Notes: generated by a model not told the origin, from the sequence alone. 64,000 nt of DNA from Actinoplanes oryzae (GCF_030757795.1 NZ_JAUQWH010000024.1:1-64000), one strand, 5' to 3'. Positions 16,727 to 25,557 are shown, numbered from the stretch's first letter. Numbers and translations are program-made.

Positions 16727-17983
16727 ATGGACGCCGTCCGGCAGCGGCTGGACCGGTTCCTGCGGCTGATGCCCTACCTCGCGCTGGCGGGTGCCACGGT
16801 GTTCGTGGTCGTCACGCGCGACGACCCGGACCTCGACCGGCAGCCGCTCGGCGTGTCAGTGGCCGTCGCGGTGGTGACGGCGTGCTGGATCCTCTGGTTC
16901 GTCACGCTGCACCCGCGGTGGGAGGCCCGGCGGCGTCTGATGGGGTTCTTCTTCGCCGGCCTGGTCGCGCTGAGCGCGGTGCTGGTCTGGACCAACCCGC
17001 TGTACGGCTTCTCCGCCTGGACCGGCTACCTCGTGCTCATGTACGCCCTCGACGGCCGCTGGCAGCTGCTCGGCGCGGCCGGCATCGGCTTCTGCACGGC
17101 GGTCTCGCAGATGAACGGCTTCGGCGTCTTCACCCGCCCGGAGGAGTACCCGGCGCTGGCCGTGGTGCTGGCCTTCAACATCGGCATCGGGATGGCGATG
17201 ACCCTGCTGGGCAGCCTCACCAACGCCGCACACCACCGCCGCGCCGCGATGGTGGCACAGCTGGCCGAGGCCAACCGCAAGCTCGAGGCCGCCCTGGAGG
17301 AGAACGCGGGCCTGCACGCCCAGCTGCTCGTCCAGGCCCGCGAGGCCGGGATCCTGGACGAGCGGCAGCGGCTGGCCGGCGAGATCCACGACGTGCTGGC
17401 GCAGGGGCTGACCGGCATCGTCACCCAGCTGGAGGCCGCCGAGCAGGCCGCGGACCGGCCCGCGGATCAGCGGCGCCACCTGACCGCGGCGCGGCACCTG
17501 GCCCGCGACAGCCTCACCGAGGCCCGCCGCTCGGTGTACGCCCTGCGCCCCCGGCCCCTGGACGCCGCGACGTTGCCGGACGCGCTCGTCCGGATCGCCG
17601 CGGACTGGAGCCGGCGGCAGCGGGTGGCCGCCGAGCTGATCACGACGGGCACGCCGCGGGCGCTGCTGCCCGAGATCGAGGCGACCCTGCTGCGTACCGC
17701 GCAGGAGGCCCTCGCCAACGTCGCCCGGCACGCCGCGGCGGGCCGGGTGGCGCTCACGCTGTCCTACATGGAGGAGCTCGTGACCCTGGACGTCCGGGAC
17801 GACGGCGCCGGCTTCGACCCGGCGGCCCCGCGCGAGCGTACGGACGCCGGCGGCTACGGCCTCACCGCCATGCGCGACCGGCTCCACCGCGTCGCGGGCT
17901 CGCTGGAGATCGAGTCCGAGCCGGGCGCGGGCACCGCCGTCTCGGCCTGCGTGCCCGCGATCCCCCTGGGAGCCGCCGCATGA
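16727..17983 (+). CDS. NarL/DesK-type sensor histidine kinase
   Basis: 418 residues. Five or six membrane helices occupy residues ~15-165, then a coiled linker (AEANRKLEAALEENAGLHAQLLVQA), a HisKA_3 dimerisation domain with ERQRLAGEIHDVLAQG (phospho-acceptor His221) and an HATPase with the N box EALANVARHA and G box DDGAGFDP. Lacking a large extracellular loop, it should sense something in the membrane. GAGGAGGCGAC gives a strong RBS before ATG 16727. It is coupled (ATGA) to the response regulator and lies behind the ABC exporter it probably controls. Confidence 0.9.
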   Translation: MDAVRQRLDRFLRLMPYLALAGATVFVVVTRDDPDLDRQPLGVSVAVAVVTACWILWFVTLHPRWEARRRLMGFFFAGLVALSAVLVWTNPLYGFSAWTGYLVLMYALDGRWQLLGAAGIGFCTAVSQMNGFGVFTRPEEYPALAVVLAFNIGIGMAMTLLGSLTNAAHHRRAAMVAQLAEANRKLEAALEENAGLHAQLLVQAREAGILDERQRLAGEIHDVLAQGLTGIVTQLEAAEQAADRPADQRRHLTAARHLARDSLTEARRSVYALRPRPLDAATLPDALVRIAADWSRRQRVAAELITTGTPRALLPEIEATLLRTAQEALANVARHAAAGRVALTLSYMEELVTLDVRDDGAGFDPAAPRERTDAGGYGLTAMRDRLHRVAGSLEIESEPGAGTAVSACVPAIPLGAAA

Positions 17984-18597
17984 TCAAGCTGATCGTCGTC
18001 GACGATCATCCGGTGGTGCGGGACGGGCTGCGCGGGATGTTCGCGGGCGACGACCGCTTCGCGGTGCTGGGCGAGGCCGCCGACGGCGCCGAGGCCCTTG
18101 CCGTGGCGCGCGCGGTCGATCCCGACGTGGTGCTCATGGACCTGCGGATGCCCGGCATGGACGGGGTGACCGCGATCAAGGCCCTGCGTGACCAGGGCTT
18201 CCGGGCCCGGGTGCTGGTCCTGACCACGTACGACACGGACAGCGACGTCCTGCCCGCCATCCGCGCCGGCGCGACCGGCTACCTGCTCAAGGACACGCCG
18301 CGGGCGGAGCTGTTCCGGGCGGTGACCGCGGCCCATCGTGGCGAGTCGGTGCTCTCGCCGGCCGTGGCGGGACGGCTGATGGGCGAGCTGCGGGCGCCGG
18401 CCAAGGAGCCGCTCAGCCAGCGCGAGCTCGAAGTGCTGCGGCTGATCGCGCGGGGCTGCTCGAACCGGGAGGCGGCGCGGCAGCTCTTCATCAGCGAGGC
18501 GACCGTGAAGACCCACCTGCTCCATGCGTACGCGAAGCTGGGTGTCCGCGACCGCGCCGCGGCAGTGGCCGCAGCCTACGAGCGCAGCCTGCTCTGA
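17980..18597 (+). CDS. NarL/FixJ-family response regulator
   Basis: 205 residues: receiver domain 1-120 with VVDDH, phospho-acceptor Asp54 in VVLMDLRMPG, Thr in VLTTYD and Lys of LLKDTP; LuxR-type HTH 140-205 with LSQRELEVLRLIARGCSNREAA and ISEATVKTHLLHAYAKLGVRDR. It is the cognate partner of the kinase whose stop it overlaps (ATGA at 17980-17983). It likely activates the ABC transporter operon in response to a membrane-acting compound; that target is inferred from linkage. Confidence 0.92.
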   Translation: MIKLIVVDDHPVVRDGLRGMFAGDDRFAVLGEAADGAEALAVARAVDPDVVLMDLRMPGMDGVTAIKALRDQGFRARVLVLTTYDTDSDVLPAIRAGATGYLLKDTPRAELFRAVTAAHRGESVLSPAVAGRLMGELRAPAKEPLSQRELEVLRLIARGCSNREAARQLFISEATVKTHLLHAYAKLGVRDRAAAVAAAYERSLL

Positions 18598-18632
18598 AGC
18601 GGGCCCGGGCGGGAAAGCCCGGGCCCGCGGCG

Positions 18633-19136
18633 TCAGTCCGCCAGGGCCTTGGCCAGCTCGTCGCGGAAGGCCCGCTCCGAGTCGGTGACCTGGTCGCCGC
18701 CGATGCCGAGCACGCCGCCGCTCGACGCCGCGCCGACCACGCTCTCCGCGATCTCCACCAGCCAGTGCTTGTAGGTCTCCGCGTCGGCCGCGGTGGCCTT
18801 CGCCGCCAGTAGCGCGTTGGCCTCGGCGGCCCGGGTGATGACGTCCTGCGCGTAGCCGACCGGGTCGGCCGGCTCGATCACGGGCAGCTCCTCGCCCCGG
18901 TCGGGGTCGCCGGTCGCCGCCAGCACCGCCTTGGCCACGGCGGTGACCAGTGGGCTCGCCGACGCCCGGGCGTCCGAGATCTCGTCCAGCCCGGCCTGCG
19001 CCTCCTGCCGCGTCTTGCGCGCGCTGTCGTGCTCGGCCACGCTCGCGGCGGTCAGTACGGCCTGCGGCAGGCCGACGAGCAGCCCCCACTCGGCGTCGGT
19101 GAAGCCGAACTGGGCGTACAACGGTTCGTCCGTCAC
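18633..19136 (-). CDS. Conserved hypothetical protein
   Basis: 167 residues, acidic, helix-rich, no signal or membrane segment. The N-terminus MTDEPLYAQFGFTDAEWGLLVGLPQAVLTAAS is followed by a long helical core with many Ala and Glu, and the middle VVGAASSGGVLGIGGDQV is glycine-rich. No family recognised. GTG 19136 is preferred to GTG 19148 because a GAGGA lies 6-8 nt upstream of it. It converges on the response regulator. Likely cytosolic. Confidence 0.7.
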   Translation of the reverse strand: MTDEPLYAQFGFTDAEWGLLVGLPQAVLTAASVAEHDSARKTRQEAQAGLDEISDARASASPLVTAVAKAVLAATGDPDRGEELPVIEPADPVGYAQDVITRAAEANALLAAKATAADAETYKHWLVEIAESVVGAASSGGVLGIGGDQVTDSERAFRDELAKALAD

Positions 19137-19302
19137 AGCAATCCTCACTCCTCAGGTCGCGCCCACGAACCACCGCGCGGCCGCGACGGTCGCGCCCCCG
19201 ATCTAACCGCCCGGCGCCGGTCGCAAACCCGCGACCCCGCCCGCCGGCCCGGAACAGCCCGTCCGGGGAGGCCCGCCGCCGGGCGTGCCGCACACTACCG
19301 GG

Positions 19303-20106
19303 GTGAAGAAGATCGTCCGTACAGTGTGGATCTCGTCGGTGCTGGCGGCGCTCGGCGCGATGCTCGGCGCCTGGCTGGGCTGGCAGCAGGCCGGTGACCT
19401 GCCCACCATCGCGGAGGCCACCGAGCTGGCCGGGGCGCTGACGCCGGGCGTGCCGGCCACCGAGTTCACGCGGAGGACGCATCTCTCCGGCAGCGAGCAC
19501 ACCGCGGAGTCCGGCGACCCGAGCGCCGAGATCGTCGGGGGCGCGGAGGAGTGGGGCGCCGGGTTCGTCGACATCCCGTTCCCGCAGCCGGTCACCGACC
19601 TCGTGCCGGTGCGGGAGCGGCTGCGGGCGGCGGGCTGGCGCACCGGCGAGGTGACGGCGACCGAGCTGGGCGGCGCGCCGGGGTCGGAGCTGACCGCGGC
19701 GCGGGGCGACTGGCGGATGGTGGTGGTGGCCACCGACAGATGGAGTTCGGGCTGGGCCCGGGTGGAGCGGGCGGAGCCGCCGGCGGCGCTGGTGCTGTCG
19801 CTGCTGCTCGCGGTGGCCGGCGCCGTGCTGGGGTGGTTCGTGGCGCGCCGGCCCGCCGGCCCGCGGTGGGCGCTGGGCGCGGCGGGACTCGTCATGCTGA
19901 CCCCCGCGACGCTGCTGGCGATCGTCAATGTCGCGCGGGACGTCGCGGGGTTCGGCGGGACGGGTCCGGTGCCGCTGCCGTGGGAGCCCTTCGGTGCGCT
20001 CTACTTCCGGCCGCTGACCGTGCTCGGGCTGGCGCTCGCCGCGGTGTGGGTGACGACCGTGCTCGCCGGGCGCCGGGCAGCGGCCGGAGCGGTCACGACC
20101 AGCTGA
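19303..20106 (+). CDS. Membrane protein of unknown function
   Basis: 267 residues. A first helix (~7-27, WISSVLAALGAMLGAWLGW) is followed by a ~135-residue extracytoplasmic domain, then three C-terminal helices (ALVLSLLLAVAGAVLGWFV, WALGAAGLVMLTPATLLAI, LTVLGLALAAVWVTTVL). The soluble domain includes RERLRAAGWRTGEVTATE, which looks like a small alpha/beta fold also seen in actinobacterial exported proteins, but I cannot name it. GTG 19303 gives a proper N-terminal MKKIVRT anchor. Its end overlaps the SDR at 20093 by 14 bp on the opposite strand. Confidence 0.7.
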   Translation: MKKIVRTVWISSVLAALGAMLGAWLGWQQAGDLPTIAEATELAGALTPGVPATEFTRRTHLSGSEHTAESGDPSAEIVGGAEEWGAGFVDIPFPQPVTDLVPVRERLRAAGWRTGEVTATELGGAPGSELTAARGDWRMVVVATDRWSSGWARVERAEPPAALVLSLLLAVAGAVLGWFVARRPAGPRWALGAAGLVMLTPATLLAIVNVARDVAGFGGTGPVPLPWEPFGALYFRPLTVLGLALAAVWVTTVLAGRRAAAGAVTTS

Positions 20107-20791
20107 TCTCCTCGTGCCGGTCGACCAGGCGGCCCGACCTGTGGCCCGGGCCCTCGGTGGCCAGCTTGACGACCGCGTCGGTGCCCTCGGTGACCGTCTG
20201 CGGGCCGGAGTGGCCGTTGAAATCGGTCGCCGTGTAGCCCGGGTCCGCCGCGTTGATCCGGATGTCCGGGAACGCCTTGGCGTACTGGGTGGTGAGCATG
20301 GTCAGCGCCGCCTTCGACGCCGTGTAGACCGGGGCGAGATAGGTCGACTCCGGCCGCGCCGGGTCGTGGGTGGCCTCCAGCGAGCCCATGCCGCTGGTCA
20401 CGTTGACGACGACGGGGTCGGCGGAGCGGCGCAGCAGCGGCAGGAACGCGTTCGTCGTGCGGACCACGCCCGCCACGTTGACGTCCATGACGGCGAGCAC
20501 GTCGGCGCCGGTCAGCCCGCTGGGGTCGCCCGCCGGGCCGTGCACGCCCGCGTTGTTGATCAGCACGTCGACCGTACCCTCGTGGGCCTGGACGTCCGCG
20601 GCGGCGGCCGCGACCGAGGCGTCGTCGGTCACGTCGATCCGCACGAAGCGCGCGCCCAGCTTCCCGGCCGCGGCCCGGCCGGCCTGCTCGTCCCGGGCGC
20701 CCAGCAGCACCGTGTGGCCCGCCTCGATCAGGCGGCGGGCGGTCTCGTAGCCGAGGCTCTTGTAGGCCCCGGTGATGAACGTCGTGGTCAT
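20093..20791 (-). CDS. SDR-family oxidoreductase
   Basis: 232 residues. Cofactor motif TGAYKSLG near the N-terminus, GARD at the end of strand 2, DVTDDASV, NNAG and the catalytic VYTASK near ~155. It belongs to the small carbonyl-reductase-like SDRs that actinobacteria often place divergent from an MmyB-type regulator, exactly as here (regulator at 20879). It is a clear paralogue of the SDR at 26488: both share GYETAR, LGARD and LGARF followed by DVTDDASV. NADPH preference is likely from the GARD motif but not proven. Confidence 0.87.
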   Translation of the reverse strand: MTTTFITGAYKSLGYETARRLIEAGHTVLLGARDEQAGRAAAGKLGARFVRIDVTDDASVAAAAADVQAHEGTVDVLINNAGVHGPAGDPSGLTGADVLAVMDVNVAGVVRTTNAFLPLLRRSADPVVVNVTSGMGSLEATHDPARPESTYLAPVYTASKAALTMLTTQYAKAFPDIRINAADPGYTATDFNGHSGPQTVTEGTDAVVKLATEGPGHRSGRLVDRHEEISWS

Positions 20792-20823
20792 GCCTCCACG
20801 CTGCCCCGCGGCCGGGCGGCCGG

Positions 20824-20848
20824 CCAGGGAAAGGCACTACCACCCTGG
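20824..20848. promoter_or_regulatory. Inverted repeat between SDR and MmyB-type regulator
   Basis: CCAGGG (20824-20829) and CCCTGG (20843-20848) form a perfect 6-bp inverted repeat with a 13-bp spacer that includes GGCACTACCA. It lies in the 87-bp space between the divergent starts, where the regulator at 20879 would be expected to bind. Assignment is inferred from position and symmetry. Confidence 0.5.
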
Positions 20849-20878
20849 TACGCCCCCCGGCGCGCGACAATCGCGGAC

Positions 20879-21706
20879 ATGACCGAGCTCGGCACCACCC
20901 TGCGCGCCTGGCGCGACCGCATGAGCCCCGCGGCGCTCGGGCTGCCGTCCGGGCGCACCCGCCGGGCGAAGGGCCTGCGCCGCGAGGACCTCGCCGAGCT
21001 GGCCGGCATTTCCGTCGACTACCTCGTCCGGCTGGAGCAGGGCCGCTTCACCAGGCCGTCCGCGCAGGTGGTCGCCGCCCTCGCCCGGGCGCTGCAGCTG
21101 GACGCCGCCGAGCGCGACCACCTCTACCGGCTCGCCGGGCTGCACGCCCCGGGCGCCGGCGAGATCAGCGACCACATCCCGGCCAGCGTCCAGCGGGTGG
21201 TCCGGCGCCTCAGCGACGCCGCGGTGGCCGTCTTCGCCGCCGACTGGCAGCTGCTCTGGTGGAACCCGACCTGGGCGGCCCTCTGCGGCGACCCGCTCGC
21301 CGTGCCGCCGCCGCGGCGCAACTTCGTCCGCGACACCTTCCTCCCCGACGGCCCGCGGCTCACCCGGCACGCCGTGACGTCCCTGGTCGCCGGCTCGCCG
21401 GAGGCCGCGCTCGTGGCCGACCTGCGCCGGGCGACCGGCCGCTTCCCGGCCAGCAGCCGCCTCGCCACGCTGCTCGCCGAGCTGACCGCGGGCAGCCCGC
21501 GCTTCGCCGAGCTGTGGGCGGCCGGCGCGGTCGGCATGCACTACAACGACCGGAAGATCGTCGACCACCCCGGCGTCGGCCCGATCGTCGTCGACTGCGA
21601 CGTGCTGACCGACGGCGAGGCCGACCTCAAGATCGTCGTCATGAGCACCGTCCCGGAGTCCGCCGACGAGACCAAGCTGCGCCTGGCCGTGCTCGCGGGG
21701 ACCTGA
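20879..21706 (+). CDS. XRE-family regulator with MmyB-like ligand-binding domain
   Basis: 275 residues. HTH at ~8-75 with the family phrase RRAKGLRREDLAELAGISVDYLVRLEQGR, then the MmyB-like PAS-fold domain from ~105 with LLWWNPTWAALCGDP and RNFVRDTF. MmyB domains bind small hydrophobic ligands, and these regulators typically repress a divergent SDR or oxidoreductase gene; here the SDR at 20791 is the obvious target. A second member of the family follows at 21774. ATG 20879 begins the usual MTELGTTLRAWR. Confidence 0.9.
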   Translation: MTELGTTLRAWRDRMSPAALGLPSGRTRRAKGLRREDLAELAGISVDYLVRLEQGRFTRPSAQVVAALARALQLDAAERDHLYRLAGLHAPGAGEISDHIPASVQRVVRRLSDAAVAVFAADWQLLWWNPTWAALCGDPLAVPPPRRNFVRDTFLPDGPRLTRHAVTSLVAGSPEAALVADLRRATGRFPASSRLATLLAELTAGSPRFAELWAAGAVGMHYNDRKIVDHPGVGPIVVDCDVLTDGEADLKIVVMSTVPESADETKLRLAVLAGT

Positions 21707-21719
21707 GGGCCCGGCCGGC

Positions 21720-21740
21720 GGGGGGCCTGACAGGACCCCC
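21720..21740. promoter_or_regulatory. 21-bp palindrome upstream of second MmyB-type regulator
   Basis: GGGGG-N-CCTG-A-CAGG-N-CCCCC is a perfect odd-centred palindrome, 33 bp before the GTG at 21774 and 13 bp past the previous stop. Its left half, read on the minus strand with flank as GCAGAGGGGGTCCTG, matches 14 of 15 bases at 26413-26427 upstream of the SDR at 26488. Likely an autoregulatory operator; binding protein inferred. Confidence 0.6.
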
Positions 21741-21773
21741 TCTGCCCGCCGGACGCCGACCTACGCTGGACTG

Positions 21774-22775
21774 GTGGGTGAGACGACGAACGCGCTGGGC
21801 GCCTTCCTCCGGGCCCGGCGCGAGCTGGTGACGCCGCAACAGGCGGGCCTCCCCGACGCCGGCGTGCGGCGGACGCCGGGGCTGCGCCGCGAGGAGGTCG
21901 CCATGCTGGCCGGCATCAGCGCGGACTACTACCTACGGCTGGAGCGCGGCCGCAACCGCAACCCGTCGGTGCAGGTGCTCGAGGCGCTCGGCCGCGTGCT
22001 GCACCTCGACGGGGAGCACCTCGCGCACCTCATGGCCCTGGCGTGCGAGTTCCAGCCGCGCGCCCGGCGGCAGGCCGCACCGCCCTCGGCGCTCAACCTG
22101 ATGGGCTCGCTGGTCCAGCCGGCCTTCCTGGAGGACCGCTACTTCGACATCCTGGCCGCCAACGACCTGGCCCGGGCGCTCTCGCCCGGCCTCGTCGAGG
22201 GCGGCAACCAGCTGCGGGACCTCTTCCTGGACCCGGCCCAGCAAGCGTTGCACCCCGACTGGGAGACCGTCACGGAGTGCTTCGTCGCCAACCTGCGGCA
22301 GGCGGTCGGCAGCGACACCGGCGACCCGCGCTTCATCGAGCTCACCGGGGAGCTGTCCGTGGGGAGCCCGCGGTTCCGCCGGCTGTGGGCGCGTCACGAG
22401 GTGCGCGGCCACCGCGGGAGCCCGATCCGTCTCGATCATCCGCAGGTCGGGGAGCTGGTCCTCAATCGCGAGCAGCTGACCATCGGCGGGGCCGAGGGCC
22501 TGAAGCTGATCGTCTATCACCCCGATGCGGGGTCGGACGCCGCGGGGAAGCTGACGCTCCTGGCCTCCGCGACCCTCCCCGCCCACGCGGCTGCGAAGGC
22601 GACAGCACCGCCCCGCGCGGCGACGCGGCATGCCACGACGGCGGCGGCGGGACCGCATGCGGAGGCCACGGCGGCGGGACCGCATGCGGAGGCGACGGCG
22701 GCGGGACGGCATGCGGAGGCGGCGAAGCGGCGTGCGGCGGCGGGGGAGGGCGCGGCGGCGGTCGGTCAGGCCTAG
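21774..22775 (+). CDS. XRE-family regulator with MmyB-like domain and repetitive tail
   Basis: 333 residues. HTH ~8-75 (RTPGLRREEVAMLAGISADYYLRLERGRNRNPS), MmyB-like domain to ~270 (FDILAANDLARALSPG, RRLWARHEVRG, DHPQVGELVLNREQL), then a ~55-residue Ala/His/Glu-rich tail containing three 9-residue repeats (ATAAGPHAE-type) encoded by a 27-bp DNA repeat. The tail is absent from usual family members of ~280 residues and is probably disordered. The regulator may act on its own promoter and on the SDR at 26488 (shared half-site). The first MmyB-type gene is 67 bp upstream on the same strand. Confidence 0.87.
   Translation: MGETTNALGAFLRARRELVTPQQAGLPDAGVRRTPGLRREEVAMLAGISADYYLRLERGRNRNPSVQVLEALGRVLHLDGEHLAHLMALACEFQPRARRQAAPPSALNLMGSLVQPAFLEDRYFDILAANDLARALSPGLVEGGNQLRDLFLDPAQQALHPDWETVTECFVANLRQAVGSDTGDPRFIELTGELSVGSPRFRRLWARHEVRGHRGSPIRLDHPQVGELVLNREQLTIGGAEGLKLIVYHPDAGSDAAGKLTLLASATLPAHAAAKATAPPRAATRHATTAAAGPHAEATAAGPHAEATAAGRHAEAAKRRAAAGEGAAAVGQA
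22641..22721. repeat. 27-bp tandem repeat, three copies, in regulator tail
   Basis: Units at 22641, 22668 and 22695 follow ACGGCGGCGGGACCGCATGCGGAGGC closely and each carries the palindrome CCGCATGCGG (GGCATGC in the third). The period keeps the frame and yields repeats of nine amino acids in the C-terminal tail of the MmyB-type regulator. Confidence 0.75.
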
Positions 22776-22802
22776 GGCGGGGAGGTGTCGGCCGGGGAGC
22801 GG

Positions 22803-23828
22803 TCAGGGCGTCAGGATCGCGCGGCCCCGGACCCGCCCGGCGGCCAGGTCGTCGATCGCCTCCTGGACGTTGTCGAGGGCGTACTTCTGGGTGTGCAGGG
22901 TGACCTTGCCCTGGGCGGCGAGGGCCATGAGGGCGGCCAGGTCGTTGTACGAGCCCACCAGGTTGCCGACGATGCTGATCTCGGCGGAGATGAGGTCGAT
23001 CGTGGGCACGTCGATGTTCTCGCCGTAGCCGACCACGTGATAGTCGCCGGCCCGCCGGGTCATCGCCAGCCCCTCGGCCGTCGAGCCGCCCTCGCCGACG
23101 AAGTCGATGACGACCTCGGCGCCGTGCCCGCCGGTCAGCTCGCGTACCTGGTCGATCTGGGTGCCCGCGGCGACGATGCCGTGCCGGGCGCCGATCTCCA
23201 GGGCGAGCTTGACCGCGTCGGGGTTGCGGTCGACGACGACGATCTCGGCGGGCGACAGCGCGGCGAGCACCTGGATGCCGATGTGGCCGAGCCCGCCGGC
23301 GCCGATGAGCACGCACGTGTCGCCGGGGCGCAACCGCCGGGCGGCCTTGGCCACCGCGTGATAGGCCGTCAGCCCCGCGTCGGCCAGCGCGGCGACGTCG
23401 GCCGGTTCGAGCCGGTCGTCGATCTTCACGACGCTGCGGGCCGAGGTGCGCAGATACTCGGCGTACCCGCCGTCGGTGTCGATCCCGGGGAACAGGGACA
23501 CCTCGCAGTGCACGTCGTCGCCGTCGCGGCAGGCCCGGCACAGTCCGCAAGTGATCAGCGGGTGCAGGATCACCTTGTCGCCCTCGGCCACGTTGGTGAC
23601 CGCGCTGCCGACCGCGGCGACCCAGCCGGCGTTCTCGTGCCCGATCGTGTAGGGCAGCGTGACGCCGGACTTCTCCGCCCATTGTCCTTCGAGGATGTGC
23701 AGATCGGTGCGGCAGACGCCGGCGCCGCCGACCTTGACGATCACGTCGTGCGGCCCTTCGATCGCCGGCTCCGGCACGTCCTCCAGCTGCAACGGCGAGT
23801 GGTAGCCGGTCACTCGGACAGCTCTCAT
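22803..23828 (-). CDS. Zinc-dependent alcohol dehydrogenase (propane-operon type)
   Basis: 341 residues, medium-chain dehydrogenase. Catalytic-zinc ligands lie in GVCRTDLHI and TIGHENAGWV; the structural-zinc lobe is complete with four Cys in CGLCRACRDGDDVHC; the Rossmann motif is GAGGLGHIG, and the acidic VVVDRN after strand 2 points to NAD+. Third gene of an operon with the DUF59 and amidohydrolase genes; its ATG overlaps the DUF59 stop (ATGA at 23825-23828). From memory, the same trio follows the propane/acetone monooxygenase genes in mycobacteria and rhodococci, where the enzyme oxidises 2-propanol or a related alcohol. Substrate here is inferred. Confidence 0.88.
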   Translation of the reverse strand: MRAVRVTGYHSPLQLEDVPEPAIEGPHDVIVKVGGAGVCRTDLHILEGQWAEKSGVTLPYTIGHENAGWVAAVGSAVTNVAEGDKVILHPLITCGLCRACRDGDDVHCEVSLFPGIDTDGGYAEYLRTSARSVVKIDDRLEPADVAALADAGLTAYHAVAKAARRLRPGDTCVLIGAGGLGHIGIQVLAALSPAEIVVVDRNPDAVKLALEIGARHGIVAAGTQIDQVRELTGGHGAEVVIDFVGEGGSTAEGLAMTRRAGDYHVVGYGENIDVPTIDLISAEISIVGNLVGSYNDLAALMALAAQGKVTLHTQKYALDNVQEAIDDLAAGRVRGRAILTP

Positions 23829-24463
23829 GCGAGCACCTCGTTCGGGTAGCGGGTGGCCAGCAGGCCGCGGCAGAAGTGGGCGTTGCCCTCGACGGAGATC
23901 CGCACCGACCGGGCGCGGCGCAGCTCGAGCGGGCCGGGCGGCCCGCCGTACTGATCGGTGAGCAGCGGCGCGGCCGGGTCGAGCGACAGGCCGAGCGCGG
24001 CCCGGTGCCGGAGCACGGGGTCGCCGTCCGGCACGTCGGCCAGGGTGAGCTCGGCGACGGCGCGGGGCAGCAGCCGGGTGATCGCCCGTTCCATGGCGAC
24101 GACGTAGGCCTTGCGCCGGAACGTCTCCCGCAGCTCGTCCAGCGACTCCAGCGCCTCGTGCCCGAACGTCTCCCGGTAGCCCTTCCCGGCGGCGAGTCCG
24201 CGATTGATCAGCTCGGAGTCGTGGTGGTCGTCGAGCTCCACGACCACGTGCCGCACGCCCTCGACCCCCGACACCGCCTCGTACGCGTCGGAGACCATCA
24301 GCCACGCGAAGTTCGGCGCGCAGAACGAGGTCGGCAGCCGCAGATGCACCTCCACCGCGTCCCCGGCGATCGCCACGGACCGCACGAAGCCGAGCTCGGT
24401 CAGCGGCCGGTCCAGCTCCGGGTCGACGACCGTGGCGAGCGCCGCCCAGACCCGGTCCCTCAT
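23825..24463 (-). CDS. DUF59/MIP18-type metal-sulfur cluster protein
   Basis: 212 residues. An N-terminal MIP18-like (DUF59) domain, ~1-95, has VVDPELDRPLTELGFVRSV and the conserved Cys in PTSFCAPNFAWLM; the following ~115 residues are specific to the version found in propane monooxygenase operons. DUF59 proteins help assemble or insert iron-sulfur or iron centres. It is locked between the amidohydrolase and alcohol dehydrogenase by ATGA overlaps on both sides, so it should be made in proportion with them. The monooxygenase it would normally serve is absent from this locus, so its client is unclear. Confidence 0.85.
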   Translation of the reverse strand: MRDRVWAALATVVDPELDRPLTELGFVRSVAIAGDAVEVHLRLPTSFCAPNFAWLMVSDAYEAVSGVEGVRHVVVELDDHHDSELINRGLAAGKGYRETFGHEALESLDELRETFRRKAYVVAMERAITRLLPRAVAELTLADVPDGDPVLRHRAALGLSLDPAAPLLTDQYGGPPGPLELRRARSVRISVEGNAHFCRGLLATRYPNEVLA

Positions 24464-25491
24464 GACGCCGCCGCCGGCTCGCGCGGACCCGTCAGCGGCT
24501 CGCCCGCGTCGGGCAACCGGAGCCGCTCGGGCACGTCGAGGTCGTAGAGCCGGGCGGCGTTCAGGCCGAGGACCTTCTTCTTCTGTACGGTCGTCAGCGG
24601 CGCGTACTCCGTCATGTCCGCGGGGATCTGGAAGTCGACGAACCGCTCGACCAGCCACTTCGGCGTCCACAGGGCATAGTCGCTGGAGAACATGATCCGG
24701 TCCTCGCCGAGCCAGTAGAGCAGCTCGCCCATGATCTGCGCGAAGTACCGCGGCCGGGTGTGGATGAACGGCATGGCGACCGCCAGCCCGGCGTGCACGT
24801 TGGGCTCCTGCGTCGCGATCCAGCAGAAGTCCTCCAGCCGCGGCAGGCCGCAGTGCTCGACCACGAAGGTCAGGTCGGTGAAGTCGGAGGCGACGTGGTC
24901 GACGTCCGCCACGTCGAAGGCGTCGCGGTCCAGCGGCCGGATCGTCGGCCCCTTGTGCACGTGGATGGTGCGGATGCCCAGCTCCCGGGCGACTTCCAGA
25001 TACTTGTACGCCCACGGGTCGGTCAGCTTGTAGCCGCGCGACTGCCCGTGCCACTCGGCCGTGTAGAGCTTGACGCCCTTGAGCCCGAACCGCTCGGCGT
25101 CGGCGCGGAGCTGGTCGAGTCCCGCCTCGCCGTTGCGCGGGTCGAAGCAGTGGTTGTAGGTGAGCCTGCCCGGATGCTTCTGCGTCAGCTCCCAGGCCTC
25201 CTCGGTCTGCCCGAAGCCGGTCCGGTAGAACTCGCCCAGCAGCGCGGGCTGGAAGATGGCGTGGTCCACGTAGCCGTCGTCGAACAGGTCGCGCATCAGC
25301 CGGTCGCCGCCGTAGTAGAGGTAGTCCTCGTACGGCCAGAGCTCGGACTCGGGGCTCAGGTTGCGGTGATAGTCGTAGAAGCAGTCGATGAACTGCTTGC
25401 CGTGGATGTTCCGCTGGTTCTCGGGGCGGGCGTCCCACAGGGCGATGTGGGCGTCGACGATGAAGTACTCCTCGCCATCCTTGCGGTACAT
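24460..25491 (-). CDS. Amidohydrolase (amidohydro_2), propane-operon type
   Basis: 343 residues, TIM-barrel amidohydrolase. Metal-binding candidates appear in order: DAHIALWD near residue 13, YNHCFDPRNGE, IHVHKGPTI, FVVEHCGLPR and FSSDYALW (catalytic Asp). This is the long form that, as I recall, follows mimABCD/prmABCD in propane-oxidising actinobacteria, where its reaction is not settled. First gene of the trio; GGGAGG precedes ATG 25491. It is transcribed away from the GAF-Fis regulator, with two palindromes between. Soluble and cytosolic. Confidence 0.87.
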   Translation of the reverse strand: MYRKDGEEYFIVDAHIALWDARPENQRNIHGKQFIDCFYDYHRNLSPESELWPYEDYLYYGGDRLMRDLFDDGYVDHAIFQPALLGEFYRTGFGQTEEAWELTQKHPGRLTYNHCFDPRNGEAGLDQLRADAERFGLKGVKLYTAEWHGQSRGYKLTDPWAYKYLEVARELGIRTIHVHKGPTIRPLDRDAFDVADVDHVASDFTDLTFVVEHCGLPRLEDFCWIATQEPNVHAGLAVAMPFIHTRPRYFAQIMGELLYWLGEDRIMFSSDYALWTPKWLVERFVDFQIPADMTEYAPLTTVQKKKVLGLNAARLYDLDVPERLRLPDAGEPLTGPREPAAAS

Positions 25492-25508
25492 GCGTTCGCC
25501 TCCCTTGG

Positions 25509-25522
25509 GTGACGCTCGTCAC
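25509..25522. promoter_or_regulatory. GTGACG-CGTCAC inverted repeat before the amidohydrolase operon
   Basis: GTGACG and CGTCAC are separated by 2 bp (14 bp in all), 17 bp upstream of the amidohydrolase ATG. CRP/FNR-like sites have a TGTGA-N6-TCACA core, which this does not match fully. It could overlap the promoter or transcript start of the trio. Role inferred. Confidence 0.45.
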
Positions 25523-25557
25523 GCTAAGGCGGCTCCCACGATGCGGGCAACGCATGC

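Noticed and set aside
13642-18597. Natural-product gene cluster (glycosyltransferase, ABC exporter, regulators)
   Set aside because: No synthase, NRPS, terpene or tailoring core enzymes are present; the exporter with two-component system is explained as a self-contained unit.
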